Assembly (NCBI GenBank): GCA_038237645.1
Contig: JBBRYN010000020.1
Span: forward strand, 1-48,256
Source: QHCA01 sp038237645
GTDB lineage: Bacteria > Actinomycetota > Actinomycetes > Mycobacteriales > QHCA01
DNA length: 48,256 nt
Direction of reading: 5' to 3'
A program made the translations under genes and the position numbers. Under the pieces are notes generated by a model. That model saw nothing but the letters and a program-made list of their open reading frames with translations. It did not search any database and was not told the DNA's origin. Below are positions 7,655 to 15,388 of the stretch, piece by piece (the first letter of the stretch is position 1; every line of letters begins with the position of its first letter).

Positions 7655-7674
7655 TACGTTACGGGAACTTCCCG
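7655..7674 (+). promoter_or_regulatory. Candidate promoter plus palindrome upstream of membrane protein
   Basis: TACGTT at 7655-7660 fits a -10 hexamer. It is directly followed by the perfect palindrome CGGGAACTTCCCG at 7662-7674, which would lie across the predicted transcription start. The palindrome could be an operator for the gene starting at 7692. No clear -35 is visible. Confidence 0.35.
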
Positions 7675-7691
7675 CCACCAGTGAGGCTGAG

Positions 7692-8309
7692 ATGAGGCGA
7701 CTCCTGCGGGCGGCAACCCTGCTGGTGGGGCTCGCGCTGCTGATCGTCGGGCTGGGCGCCATGCTCGTCGTGGGCCCCGACGACACCGTCACCAGTGGGG
7801 AGCACCCGCTCGGCACCGAGGTCTCGGCCATCGCCACGTCGCCGACGCTGCTGCAGTTCTACGGCCCGACGCTGCGGGTGCGGGTGCGGTCGACGACCGG
7901 CAGGCCGGTCTTCGTCGGGATAGCCGGGCAGGTCGACGCGGACAGCTATCTCGCCGGCACGCCGCGCGAAGTCATCGACAGGTTCTCGGTGCCGTGGTCG
8001 CTGCACGCCCACACCGCCGACAAGCGCGGCAAGGTCCGGCCGGTCAAGCCGGCCGGCCTGAGCTTCTGGATCGCCGCGGACGCCGGCACCGGCGAGCGGG
8101 CGATCAGCTGGCCGATCCGCAATGGCCCCTACACCGTCGTCGTGATGAACGCCGACGCGAGCAGCGGTGTCGCCGTCCGCGTGCGGTGCGGGCTGGTGAT
8201 CGCGCATGCCTTCGTCACCGCGGCCGGCGTCACCGCGCTCGGGCTGCTCCTGGTCATCGGCGGCTGGCTGCTGACCCGCCGTTCCAGCACCCATCGACCG
8301 GCGGCCTGA
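7692..8309 (+). CDS. Two-helix membrane protein of unknown function
   Basis: A 205-residue protein with an N-terminal hydrophobic helix (LLRAATLLVGLALLIVGLGA) and a C-terminal helix (AHFVTAAG-type run ending LLLVIGGWLLTRR). The roughly 130-residue domain between them probably faces outside, and shows an alternating beta-like pattern and YTVVVMNADASSGVAV. A GTGAGG sequence upstream is a plausible ribosome site. I do not recognise a named family; it resembles the many actinobacterial proteins that carry a membrane-anchored beta domain. It precedes udgX by 34 bases in the same direction and may share its transcript. Confidence 0.65.
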   Translation: MRRLLRAATLLVGLALLIVGLGAMLVVGPDDTVTSGEHPLGTEVSAIATSPTLLQFYGPTLRVRVRSTTGRPVFVGIAGQVDADSYLAGTPREVIDRFSVPWSLHAHTADKRGKVRPVKPAGLSFWIAADAGTGERAISWPIRNGPYTVVVMNADASSGVAVRVRCGLVIAHAFVTAAGVTALGLLLVIGGWLLTRRSSTHRPAA

Positions 8310-8343
8310 TGGCTGCGCCGGGCGATCGGATACTACGGCTGCC

Positions 8344-9015
8344 ATGACACGAGTCCAGGACGACTACCCAGGCGCGCAGACCTTCGTCCCGGCAGGCGCT
8401 GGCCTCACCGAGTTGGCCGAGGCGGCACGCTCCTGCCGGGGCTGTGAGCTCTACGAACCGGCCACCCGGACAGTGTTCGGGTCGGGTCAGCCCGATGCCC
8501 GGATCGTGCTGGTGGGTGAGCAGCCGGGCGACCAGGAGGACCGGCGGGGCGAGCCGTTCGTCGGGCCGGCCGGCCGGTTGCTCGACCGGGCCCTCGTCGA
8601 GGCCGGCATCGAACGCGACCAGGCCTACGTGACCAACGCCGTGAAGCACTTCCGGTTCACCTTGTCAGCCGGCAAGCGACGGATCCACCAGAAGCCCGAC
8701 GCCTCGCACATGGCCGCCTGCCGGCCGTGGCTCGAAGCGGAGTTGTCGCTGCTGGCACCCGAGGTCGTCGTCGCGCTGGGGGCTACGGCCGCCGCGGTGT
8801 TGATCAGCCCCTCCTTCCGCGTCACCAAGCAGCGCGGCCATCTGCTGCCGTGGGACGGCCCGTCGGGCACCGAGGACGCCGGCGTCCACGCCGGGTGGAT
8901 CCTCGCGACGATCCATCCGAGCGCGGTCCTGCGCACCGAAGGCGAGGGCCGCGAGGCCGCCTATGCGGGCCTGGTGTCCGACCTCAAAGTGGCGGCCGGC
9001 GCACTGTCGGCCTGA
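8344..9015 (+). CDS. udgX: UdgX, uracil-DNA glycosylase that cross-links to DNA
   Basis: A 223-residue family-4-like uracil-DNA glycosylase of the UdgX type. It has the motif GEQPGDQEDRRG (58-69) where ordinary UDGs have a different active-site loop, the diagnostic KRRIHQK (111-117) with His115, and HPSAVLR (191-197). In characterised UdgX the loop histidine forms a covalent bond to the deoxyribose after uracil removal, leaving the protein stuck on DNA. CRGC (31-34) and further cysteines fit the family iron-sulfur cluster. Its 3' end overlaps the convergent MFS gene by 55 bases. With Ada-AlkA and Ogt nearby, the region is rich in base-damage repair, but there is no operon link. Confidence 0.93.
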   Translation: MTRVQDDYPGAQTFVPAGAGLTELAEAARSCRGCELYEPATRTVFGSGQPDARIVLVGEQPGDQEDRRGEPFVGPAGRLLDRALVEAGIERDQAYVTNAVKHFRFTLSAGKRRIHQKPDASHMAACRPWLEAELSLLAPEVVVALGATAAAVLISPSFRVTKQRGHLLPWDGPSGTEDAGVHAGWILATIHPSAVLRTEGEGREAAYAGLVSDLKVAAGALSA

Positions 9016-10277
9016 CCGGCATCCGCGGTGTCGTAGCGCAGGAAGCTGGGCACGCAGACGGCAAGTAGGGCGACAACGACCGCGCAGAGCACCCCGCCGG
9101 CCACCCACGATGCGGTAGCGCCCACCGCCGCCGCCGTCGCGCCGGCCCGCAGGTCGCCCAGCCGAGGTCCACCGGCCACGACGACCACGAACACCCCCTG
9201 CATCCGCCCGCGCATCTCCTCCGGGGCGTAGGTCTGCAAGATGGTCTGCCGGAACACCGCGGAAACCAGATCGGCCGCGCCGCCGACCGCCAGGAGGGCC
9301 ACCACCAGCCACAGCCGGCCGGCCAGCCCGGACAGCGCCACGGCTACACCCCAGACCATGATCGCGACGACCAGCGCCAGGCCCTGGCGGCGCACCCGGC
9401 CGATCCATCCCGAGAGCAGACCGCCCGCGACGGAGCCGATCGCGATCGAGGCGAACAGCCAGCCGACCGCGGCACCGCCGCCGAACCGCGACTCCCCCAC
9501 CTCGGGAAACAGCGCCCGCGGCATCGCCAGCACCATGGCGGCGATGTCGACCGCGAAGGACATCAGCAGCACCGGACGGGCGACGATGAACCGCAGGCCG
9601 TCCACGACAGACCGCAGCCCCGGCCGGGTGATCTCGCCCATCGGCGGCACCCGGGGCAGCCGTAGGGCGGCGTACAGGCCCACCGTGAACAGCAGTGCGT
9701 CGATCGCGTAGGCCCAGCTGAAATGGTGACCCTTGCCGATCACGATGCCGGCAACGAGCGGGCCGACGGCCATGGCGAAGGTGCTCATGGTGAAGGTCAG
9801 CGTGTTGGCGGCCGGGATCAGCTCGCGTGGCAGCAGCCGCGGGATGATCGCGGCCCTGGTCGGCGACGCGACGGCGAAACCCGCCGACTGCACGGCCACC
9901 AGCAGCAGGATCAGCCCCACGTTTCGCAGCCCCAGCAGCGACTGCAGGAGCAGGGCGCCGGTGACCGTCCACGTGAGACCGGAGGAGACCAGCAGGAGCA
10001 GCCGCCGGTCGACCGCATCCGCCACCGCGCCGCCCCACAGCCCGAAGCCGATCAGCGGCACCAGGCCGACGAGGCCGAGCAGGCCGACGTAGAACGAGGA
10101 GCGGGTGATGTCGTAGACCTGCACGGCGACGGCGACCGCGGTGAGCTGGAACCCGATGAAGGCGACACCGTTGCCGAGGAACAGCCGGCGGAAGTGCCGG
10201 TCCTGCAGCGGGCGGGTGTCCGCGGCGATTCGGCGCAGCCTGTCGAGGTGGCGTCCGCCCGCGCCGCCCAGCCTCAC
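8961..10277 (-). CDS. MFS transporter, EntS-like (MFS_3)
   Basis: A 438-residue, roughly 12-helix transporter of the MFS_3/enterobactin-exporter-like class: FRRLFLGNGVAFIGFQLTAV, GLWGGAVADAVDRRLLL (motif A) and PTRAAIIPRLLPRELIPAAN are typical. Its GTG start overlaps the TGA of pdxH (GTGA at 10274-10277), so it is translationally coupled to pdxH. The 3' end overlaps udgX on the other strand. The substrate is unknown; a link with pyridoxal phosphate export or import is only suggested by the coupling. Confidence 0.87.
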   Translation of the reverse strand: MRLGGAGGRHLDRLRRIAADTRPLQDRHFRRLFLGNGVAFIGFQLTAVAVAVQVYDITRSSFYVGLLGLVGLVPLIGFGLWGGAVADAVDRRLLLLVSSGLTWTVTGALLLQSLLGLRNVGLILLLVAVQSAGFAVASPTRAAIIPRLLPRELIPAANTLTFTMSTFAMAVGPLVAGIVIGKGHHFSWAYAIDALLFTVGLYAALRLPRVPPMGEITRPGLRSVVDGLRFIVARPVLLMSFAVDIAAMVLAMPRALFPEVGESRFGGGAAVGWLFASIAIGSVAGGLLSGWIGRVRRQGLALVVAIMVWGVAVALSGLAGRLWLVVALLAVGGAADLVSAVFRQTILQTYAPEEMRGRMQGVFVVVVAGGPRLGDLRAGATAAAVGATASWVAGGVLCAVVVALLAVCVPSFLRYDTADAGQADSAPAATLRSDTRPA

Positions 10278-10924
10278 GGGGCCAGTCGCTCGACGACCCA
10301 GCGATCCCCCGTCCGCCGATATCTCAGCCGGTCGTGCAGCCGGTCGACCCGGCCCTGCCAGAACTCCACCGTCTCCGGCACGATCCGCAGCCCGCCCCAG
10401 TATGCGGGACGCGGCACCGTGCTGCCCTCCGGATGCTGGCGAAGCTGCTCGGCCATGGCCTCGTCCAGCACCGCGCGAGAAGGCACGACGGCGGACTGGG
10501 GGCTCGCCGCGGCACCGAGTTGGGAGCCGTACGGCCGGCCGGCGAAGTAGGCGTCGGACTCCGCCTCGCTCGTCCGCTCCACCGGGCCGGCCGCGATGAC
10601 CTGCCGCTGCAGGGGAACCCAGGGGATGACCAGGCAGGCGTACGGGTTCGCGGCGACCTCCTGGCCCTTGCGCGAGAAGTAGTTGGTGAACAGCACCAGG
10701 CCGCGCTCGTCATAGCCCTTGAGCAGGACGCAGCGCGCACTGGGCCGGCTGTCGGCATCGGCGGTGGCCAGGACCATCCAGTTGGGCTCGACCAGGTCGG
10801 CCTCGACCGCGTCAGCCATCCAGTGATCGAGTTGGCTCACCCAGTCCGGTGCCAGGTCCGGCAGGGCGAGGCCGGCGCCTTCATATGACCTGCGCAGGTC
10901 GCGCACCCGATCTCCGGCAGCCAC
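10274..10924 (-). CDS. pdxH: Pyridoxamine 5'-phosphate oxidase
   Basis: A 216-residue FMN enzyme that oxidises pyridoxine or pyridoxamine 5'-phosphate to pyridoxal 5'-phosphate, the last step of vitamin B6 synthesis and salvage. Recognisable segments are RCVLLKGYDERGLVLFTNY, SRKGQEVAANP, the substrate-binding GSQLGAAASPQS, and the C-terminal FWQGRVDRLHDRLRYRR...W...RLAP. The GTG at 10924 has TACGGT six bases upstream, a leaderless arrangement. It is divergent from citrate synthase and coupled to the downstream MFS gene. PLP made by this enzyme is a cofactor of the nearby SerC. Confidence 0.95.
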   Translation of the reverse strand: MAAGDRVRDLRRSYEGAGLALPDLAPDWVSQLDHWMADAVEADLVEPNWMVLATADADSRPSARCVLLKGYDERGLVLFTNYFSRKGQEVAANPYACLVIPWVPLQRQVIAAGPVERTSEAESDAYFAGRPYGSQLGAAASPQSAVVPSRAVLDEAMAEQLRQHPEGSTVPRPAYWGGLRIVPETVEFWQGRVDRLHDRLRYRRTGDRWVVERLAP

Positions 10925-10930
10925 CCCGCG

Positions 10931-10936
10931 ACCGTA
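10931..10936 (-). promoter_or_regulatory. -10 hexamer for leaderless pdxH
   Basis: TACGGT on the minus strand, spaced six bases from the pdxH GTG, fits TANNNT-N6-RTG. Confidence 0.6.
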
Positions 10937-11000
10937 CCCGGCTGTAGTCCCGGCACAATGTCGGGTGGCGGCATCGACGTCAAACGAGGGAGACCGTTGA

Positions 11001-12104
11001 ATGCCTGACTTCTCACCCGGCCTCGAAGGGGTCGTCGCCTTCGAGACCGAGATCGCCGAGCCCGATCGGGAAGGCGGGGCGCTGCGCTACCGCGGGGTCG
11101 ACATCGAGGACCTGGTCGGCCGGGTGGCCTTCGGCCAAGTGTGGAGTTTGCTGGTCGACGGCGAATTCAACCCGGGCCTGCCGCCGGCCGAGCCGTTCCC
11201 GATCCCGGTGCACTCCGGCGACATCCGGGTCGACGTGCAGAGCGCGATCGCGATGCTCACGCCGTACTGGGGCCTGGGTCAGCTCATCGACATCGACGAC
11301 GAACAGGCCCGGGACGACCTCGCCCGGGTATCCGTGACGGCAATGTCGTTCGTCGCCCAATCGGCTCGCGGGCTGGGCCTGCCGGCCGTGCCACAGAAGC
11401 GCATCGACCAGTGCGCCACGATCGTCGAGCGCTTCATGGTCCGCTGGCGCGGCGAGCCCGACCCGCAGCACGTCGAAGCCGTCAACGCCTACTTCGTGTC
11501 CGCCGCCGAGCACGGCATGAACTCTTCGACCTTCACCGCACGGGTGGTTGCCGGCACCGGCGCGGACGTCGGCGCGTGCATCTCCTCGGCCGTCGGCGCG
11601 CTGTCCGGGCCGCTGCACGGCGGCGCGCCGGCTCGCGTACTCAAGATGCTCGCCGAGGTCGAGGCGGACGGCGACGCCGACCGCTACGTCAACAGGCTCC
11701 TGGACCGCGGCGAAAAGCTGATGGGCTTCGGCCACCGGGTCTACCGGGCCGAGGACCCCCGCGCCCGGGTGCTCCGCCGCACCGCGAAGCACCTCGGCTC
11801 CAAACGGTACGAGGTCGCCGAGCGGCTCGAACGCGCCGCCCTGGCCGTGCTCAAGGAGCGGCATCCCGACCGCGTGCTGGCCACCAACGTGGAATTCTGG
11901 TCGGCGGTGGTGCTCGACTACGCCGAGGTCCCGGCGCACATGTTCACCTCCATGTTCACCTGTGCGCGCACCGCCGGGTGGAGCGCGCACGTCATGGAGC
12001 AGAAGCGGCTGGGCAAGCTGGTCCGGCCCTCGGCCACCTACGTCGGCCCCGGTCCGCGCAAGCCCGAAGAGGTCGACGGCTGGGAGACCATCGGCCACAC
12101 CTGA
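11001..12104 (+). CDS. citA: Citrate synthase 2
   Basis: A 367-residue citrate synthase of the actinobacterial second type, condensing oxaloacetate with acetyl-CoA. Visible features are LRYRGVDIEDLVGRVAFGQVW near the N-terminus, EHGMNSSTFTARVVAGT with the first catalytic histidine region, GPLHGGAP, MGFGHRVY with the second histidine, and the NVEFWSAVVL segment near the catalytic aspartate. A strong GAGGGAG Shine-Dalgarno at 10986-10992 supports the ATG at 11001. The order pdxH-citrate synthase-serC-sepH is a conserved actinobacterial neighbourhood. Confidence 0.95.
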   Translation: MPDFSPGLEGVVAFETEIAEPDREGGALRYRGVDIEDLVGRVAFGQVWSLLVDGEFNPGLPPAEPFPIPVHSGDIRVDVQSAIAMLTPYWGLGQLIDIDDEQARDDLARVSVTAMSFVAQSARGLGLPAVPQKRIDQCATIVERFMVRWRGEPDPQHVEAVNAYFVSAAEHGMNSSTFTARVVAGTGADVGACISSAVGALSGPLHGGAPARVLKMLAEVEADGDADRYVNRLLDRGEKLMGFGHRVYRAEDPRARVLRRTAKHLGSKRYEVAERLERAALAVLKERHPDRVLATNVEFWSAVVLDYAEVPAHMFTSMFTCARTAGWSAHVMEQKRLGKLVRPSATYVGPGPRKPEEVDGWETIGHT

Positions 12105-12168
12105 CCCGCGCCGTCGCCCCACCCTCGGCCCCGCCGGCCGCTCACCGGCCGCTCACCGCCGGAACCAG

Positions 12169-12185
12169 CGTTATCCGGGATAACG
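12169..12185. promoter_or_regulatory. 17-bp palindrome, copy 1
   Basis: The sequence CGTTATCCGGGATAACG is a perfect odd palindrome with a central G. An identical copy follows 41 bases further right. It lies between the citrate synthase gene and serC, about 90-105 bases upstream of the predicted serC transcription start. It looks like a binding site for a dimeric regulator. Confidence 0.75.
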
Positions 12186-12209
12186 TCGAATCCGCCGCCT
12201 CGGAAGCAG

Positions 12210-12226
12210 CGTTATCCGGGATAACG
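12210..12226. promoter_or_regulatory. 17-bp palindrome, copy 2
   Basis: The second identical copy of the palindrome, centred 41 bases (about four helical turns) from the first and therefore on nearly the same DNA face. Both copies share an upstream CAG. It lies 50 bases before the serC -10 hexamer. The regulator is not identifiable from sequence. Confidence 0.75.
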
Positions 12227-12275
12227 CGGGAATGTGGTGGGCGGCCCACTGGACCGAAGGGTCGGTGCAACGCCG

Positions 12276-12281
12276 TACGCT
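12276..12281 (+). promoter_or_regulatory. -10 hexamer for leaderless serC
   Basis: TACGCT lies six bases before the GTG at 12288. It decides the serC start: the upstream in-frame codon at 12234 would lie ahead of this promoter. Confidence 0.65.
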
Positions 12282-12287
12282 CGTCGG

Positions 12288-13406
12288 GTGGCCGACCTGC
12301 GCATACCCGACGACCTCAAACCCGCTGACGGGCGGTTCGGATCCGGCCCCGCCAAGATCCGGGGAGCTGCCCTGGAAGCGCTCGCCGCGACCGGCAGCAC
12401 GCTGCTGGGCACTTCACACCGACAGGGCCCGGTGCGCTCGCTGGTCGGCCGGGTCCGGGCCGGCATCGCCGAGTTGTTCAACCTCCCCGACGGCTACGAG
12501 GTGGTGCTGGGCAACGGCGGCGCGACGGCGTTCTGGGACATCGCGGCCTTCGGTTTGATCCGCGACAAGGCACAGCACTTGAGCTTCGGGGAGTTTTCCT
12601 CGAAGTTCGCGAGGGTGACCCGCGGAGCGCCCTTCCTCGCCGAGCCCACGGTTATCCCGGCGCCATCGGGCAGCGCGCCCGACCCGGTCGCCGAGCCGGG
12701 CGTCGACGCCTACTGCTGGCCGCAGAACGAGACGTCGACGGGCGTGATGCGCGCGGTGCACCGCGTGGCGGGTGCCGACGACGGGGCATTGGTCCTCATC
12801 GACGCGACATCGGCGGCGGGCGGCCTGCCCGTGACCGTGACCGAGGCCGACGCCTACTTCTTCGCGCCGCAGAAGTGTTTCGCCTCCGACGGCGGGCTCT
12901 GGGTCGCCCTGCTGTCCCCGACCGCGCTGGCCCGGGTCGCGGAAATCGCGGCCACCGACCGGTGGATTCCCCCGTTCTACGACCTCCCGACGGCGATCGA
13001 CAACGCCCGGCTCGACCAGACCTACAACACCCCGGCGCTGGCGACGCTGTTCCTGATGGCCGAGCAGGTGGACTGGATCAGCGGACAGGGCGGCCTGGAC
13101 TGGGCGGTGGAGCGGACGGCCGACTCGGCGCGACGGCTCTACACCTGGGCCGACAAGTCACCGTACGCCGTGCCGTTCGTCACCGATCCGGGGCTGCGCT
13201 CCCGGGTCGTCGCCACCATCGACTTCACCGCGGGGGTCGACGCCGCCGCCGTGGCCAGGACGCTCCGGGCGAATGGCATCGTCGACACCGAGCCTTACCG
13301 CAAGCTGGGCCGCAATCAACTCCGGATCGCGATGTATCCCGCTGTCGATCCCGATGACATCGAGGCGCTGACCGCCTGCATCGACTTCGTCGCCGAGCGC
13401 GGCTGA
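12288..13406 (+). CDS. serC: Phosphoserine aminotransferase
   Basis: A 372-residue PLP-dependent transaminase converting 3-phosphohydroxypyruvate and glutamate to O-phosphoserine in serine synthesis; the family also serves B6 synthesis in some bacteria. The glycine-rich start RFGSGPAKIR, TSHRQGPVRSLVGRVR, the VLGNGGATAFWDIAAFG substrate/cofactor region and FAPQKCFASDGGLW with the PLP-binding lysine are typical of the actinobacterial form. The GTG at 12288 gives VADLRIPDDLKPADG, the usual N-terminus. Twin palindromes upstream suggest specific regulation. Confidence 0.95.
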   Translation: MADLRIPDDLKPADGRFGSGPAKIRGAALEALAATGSTLLGTSHRQGPVRSLVGRVRAGIAELFNLPDGYEVVLGNGGATAFWDIAAFGLIRDKAQHLSFGEFSSKFARVTRGAPFLAEPTVIPAPSGSAPDPVAEPGVDAYCWPQNETSTGVMRAVHRVAGADDGALVLIDATSAAGGLPVTVTEADAYFFAPQKCFASDGGLWVALLSPTALARVAEIAATDRWIPPFYDLPTAIDNARLDQTYNTPALATLFLMAEQVDWISGQGGLDWAVERTADSARRLYTWADKSPYAVPFVTDPGLRSRVVATIDFTAGVDAAAVARTLRANGIVDTEPYRKLGRNQLRIAMYPAVDPDDIEALTACIDFVAERG

Positions 13407-13419
13407 GGCCCGGCAGGGA

Positions 13420-13434
13420 GCGCTGTCACAGCGC
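13420..13434 (+). terminator. Short hairpin after serC
   Basis: GCGCTGTCACAGCGC is a perfect inverted repeat 13 bases after the serC stop. It could form a 6-bp stem with a TCA loop. No U-tract follows, so this is either a weak or factor-dependent terminator or a protein-binding site ahead of sepH. Confidence 0.4.
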
Positions 13435-13458
13435 AGCCGTGTCGCAACGGGTTGTGGG

Positions 13459-13476
13459 CGCGAGCTCGCGTAGCCT
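13459..13476 (+). promoter_or_regulatory. Candidate sepH promoter with palindrome
   Basis: The perfect 12-bp palindrome CGCGAGCTCGCG (13459-13470) abuts TAGCCT (13471-13476), which fits a -10 hexamer. A transcript from here would have a leader of about 30 bases containing the AGGAGG Shine-Dalgarno of sepH. Confidence 0.4.
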
Positions 13477-13511
13477 CCAACTGAGGTCTACGGGATTGTA
13501 GGAGGCCGCAC

Positions 13512-14312
13512 ATGCGTCAGTTGCGCTTCGTGGCGCTTGCCGAGGACGGCACCGCGGTCGTGCTCTCCGACGACAACGGTGAGCAGCATCGCCTTGCCGT
13601 CGACGAGCGGTTGCGCGCGGCCTGCCGCGGCGACGGCGCGCGGCTCGGCCAGATCGAGATCATGATGGAGAGCTCACTGCGGCCGGCCGAGATCCAGGCG
13701 CGGGTGCGGGCCGGCGAGGCTCCCGAGGACATCGCCAGGGCCGGCAGCATGCCGGTCGAGCGGGTGCTCCGGTTTGCCGGACCGGTGCTCCAGGAGCGGG
13801 CACAGGTCGTCCAACGCGCTCGGGTGACCCGTTGCAAGCCGCTGGCCGACGGCGCGACCCCGCTGCTCGGCGAGGCCGTGGACGCCCGCCTCCGGCGCAC
13901 CGGCATCGACCCCGAGTCGGCCACCTGGGATGCCGGGCGGCGCGACAACGGCACCTGGCGGATCACCGTGCGCTATGCCTACGGCCGCAACAGCGGCGAG
14001 GCGGTGTGGGTCTACGACCCGGTCGGGCAGCAGGTGCGGCCCAACGACGACACCGCCCGCGACATGCTCGTCCCGTCGGCGCCCCCACCGCTGCCGGAGC
14101 TCGCCCGCTCGCTGTCAGTCGTGCCGGCCGACAACAGAGTCGGGACGAAGCCCCACCCGGCCGAGGGATCCGAGCCGGCGGAGCCTGCCGCCAAGCCGCC
14201 CCCGGCTACCGCCAGGCAGGGGGCCGGCGGGCGCGACGACGAGGCGGCCCGGCATGTCAGCATCCCGTCGTGGGACGACATCGTCTTCGGCGTGCGCGGC
14301 AACAAGGCGTAG
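13512..14312 (+). CDS. sepH: Cell division protein SepH
   Basis: A 266-residue protein of the DUF3071/SepH family, which binds FtsZ and stimulates its assembly during septation in actinobacteria. The N-terminal domain MRQLRFVALAEDGTAVVLSD carries the helix-turn-helix-like LRPAEIQARVRAGEAPEDIA. A proline/alanine-rich linker (about 190-245) follows, and the conserved C-terminal HVSIPSWDDIVFGVR closes the protein. The start is fixed by TAGGAGG seven bases upstream. It follows serC by 105 bases, and there is a hairpin between them. Confidence 0.93.
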   Translation: MRQLRFVALAEDGTAVVLSDDNGEQHRLAVDERLRAACRGDGARLGQIEIMMESSLRPAEIQARVRAGEAPEDIARAGSMPVERVLRFAGPVLQERAQVVQRARVTRCKPLADGATPLLGEAVDARLRRTGIDPESATWDAGRRDNGTWRITVRYAYGRNSGEAVWVYDPVGQQVRPNDDTARDMLVPSAPPPLPELARSLSVVPADNRVGTKPHPAEGSEPAEPAAKPPPATARQGAGGRDDEAARHVSIPSWDDIVFGVRGNKA

Positions 14313-14347
14313 CGAGGGCGAGTGGGCATCGAGCGGGGCGAGATTCA

Positions 14348-14689
14348 CTAGTCGCGCAGGTGATCGGCCGCCACGCGTTTCGGCACGACCATGCACCAGG
14401 CGTCCACGACGAGTTCGGTCATCTCCGCGTGGTCGAGCGCGACCAGCCAGGCTCGCACCCAGTTGTAGCGCTCGTCGGACTTGACCGGCAGGTGGAACTT
14501 CTCCGGCTCCGCCGCGACGAGGGCGAGCCGCTCGTCTTTGGGAAAGGCGAATCCCATCACGGTCTCGTCGGGCGAGAAGGACACGTAGACAAGGCTGCCG
14601 ACGCGGAACTTGACCCGGTCGCGTACCACTGCTTCCGTCGTCCGCGGCAGCGACAGCGCCAACTCGCGAACCTCCTGGGCGATGACCAT
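14348..14689 (-). CDS. MmcQ/YjbR family protein
   Basis: A 113-residue member of the MmcQ/YjbR (CyaY-like fold) family: VIAQEVRELALSLPRTTEAVV, VKFRVGSLVYVSF and KSDERYNWVRAWLVALDHAEMTELVVDAW are the family landmarks. Biochemical function is unknown. The ATG at 14689 has GGAAGGGG upstream; the longer frame to 14773 lacks homology and would overlap the divergent gene's promoter. It is convergent with sepH. Confidence 0.85.
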   Translation of the reverse strand: MVIAQEVRELALSLPRTTEAVVRDRVKFRVGSLVYVSFSPDETVMGFAFPKDERLALVAAEPEKFHLPVKSDERYNWVRAWLVALDHAEMTELVVDAWCMVVPKRVAADHLRD

Positions 14690-14754
14690 CGCCGTGCCCC
14701 TTCCACCGACGCGTGCGCTGTCATGACTACCCGCCAGGTACGACAATGCTCGAC

Positions 14755-15234
14755 ATGACCGAACGGGTTGCAACAGCGTGGGCAGAGGTAACGGTCCGGC
14801 TCGAGTACGCGCGCAACTACTGGATCATCACCCATCGGCCGGACGGCCGGCCGCACGCCGCACCGGTCTGGGGAGTTTGGCTGGACGGCCGAGTGTGCTT
14901 CAGCACCTCGCCGGACGCGGTCAAGGCGCGCAACCTGAGGTCGGATCCGCGGGTTGTCGTCCATCTGGAGAGTGCGGACACGGTGGTGATCCTGGAGGGC
15001 AGGGCCGAGCCGCTCGAGGGCGCGGATCTGGCGCGGGCCGACAGCATGTACGCCGCCAAGTACGTGCTGCCACGCACCGGCGACCGCTGCGGCATCGGGT
15101 CCGGGCCCGCCTGGGCCGTCACGCCGATCGTGGGGCATACCTGGTCGGAGATCGTGTTTCCGGAGACGATGACCCGCTGGCGATTCGGCCCGCCCGGCAC
15201 CGAGCCCACCGCCGAGGAGAACTCCTACGGTTGA
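14755..15234 (+). CDS. Pyridoxamine 5'-phosphate oxidase-like flavin/F420 protein
   Basis: A protein of about 159 residues with the split-barrel fold of the PNPOx-like family: YARNYWIITHRPDGRPHAAPVWGVW, FSTSPDAVKARNLRSDPRVVVHLES and the late VTPIVGHTWSEI...TRWRF. Such proteins bind FMN, F420 or heme; the motif pattern does not tell which here. The ATG at 14755 is preferred because GACAAT lies seven bases upstream in a leaderless-compatible position; the ATG at 14746 is an alternative. It is divergent from the MmcQ gene. Confidence 0.8.
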   Translation: MTERVATAWAEVTVRLEYARNYWIITHRPDGRPHAAPVWGVWLDGRVCFSTSPDAVKARNLRSDPRVVVHLESADTVVILEGRAEPLEGADLARADSMYAAKYVLPRTGDRCGIGSGPAWAVTPIVGHTWSEIVFPETMTRWRFGPPGTEPTAEENSYG

Positions 15235-15388
15235 GCCGCAGGGTGCACTGACAAGCGTCGACGGTGCCGCGCGCCGCCGGAGGGACGCCGGCGCGACCCA
15301 TCACGTAAACCGGGAATCAGGGCAGTAACGCCCCCAGTTGACGCCTATGGAACGGTATGCCCGGGGGATCCGATCGGAAGGAACACAC

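Noticed and set aside
12169..12226. Palindromes as DnaA boxes or an origin
   Set aside because: The TTATCC core continues GGG rather than ACA, and the perfect symmetry fits an operator better.
12234..12287. Earlier serC start at 12234
   Set aside because: The promoter hexamer at 12276 and family length favour the GTG at 12288.
13832..14758. Large plus-strand open frames overlapping sepH
   Set aside because: They are alternative frames of a high-GC gene; SepH motifs and Shine-Dalgarno are in the other frame.
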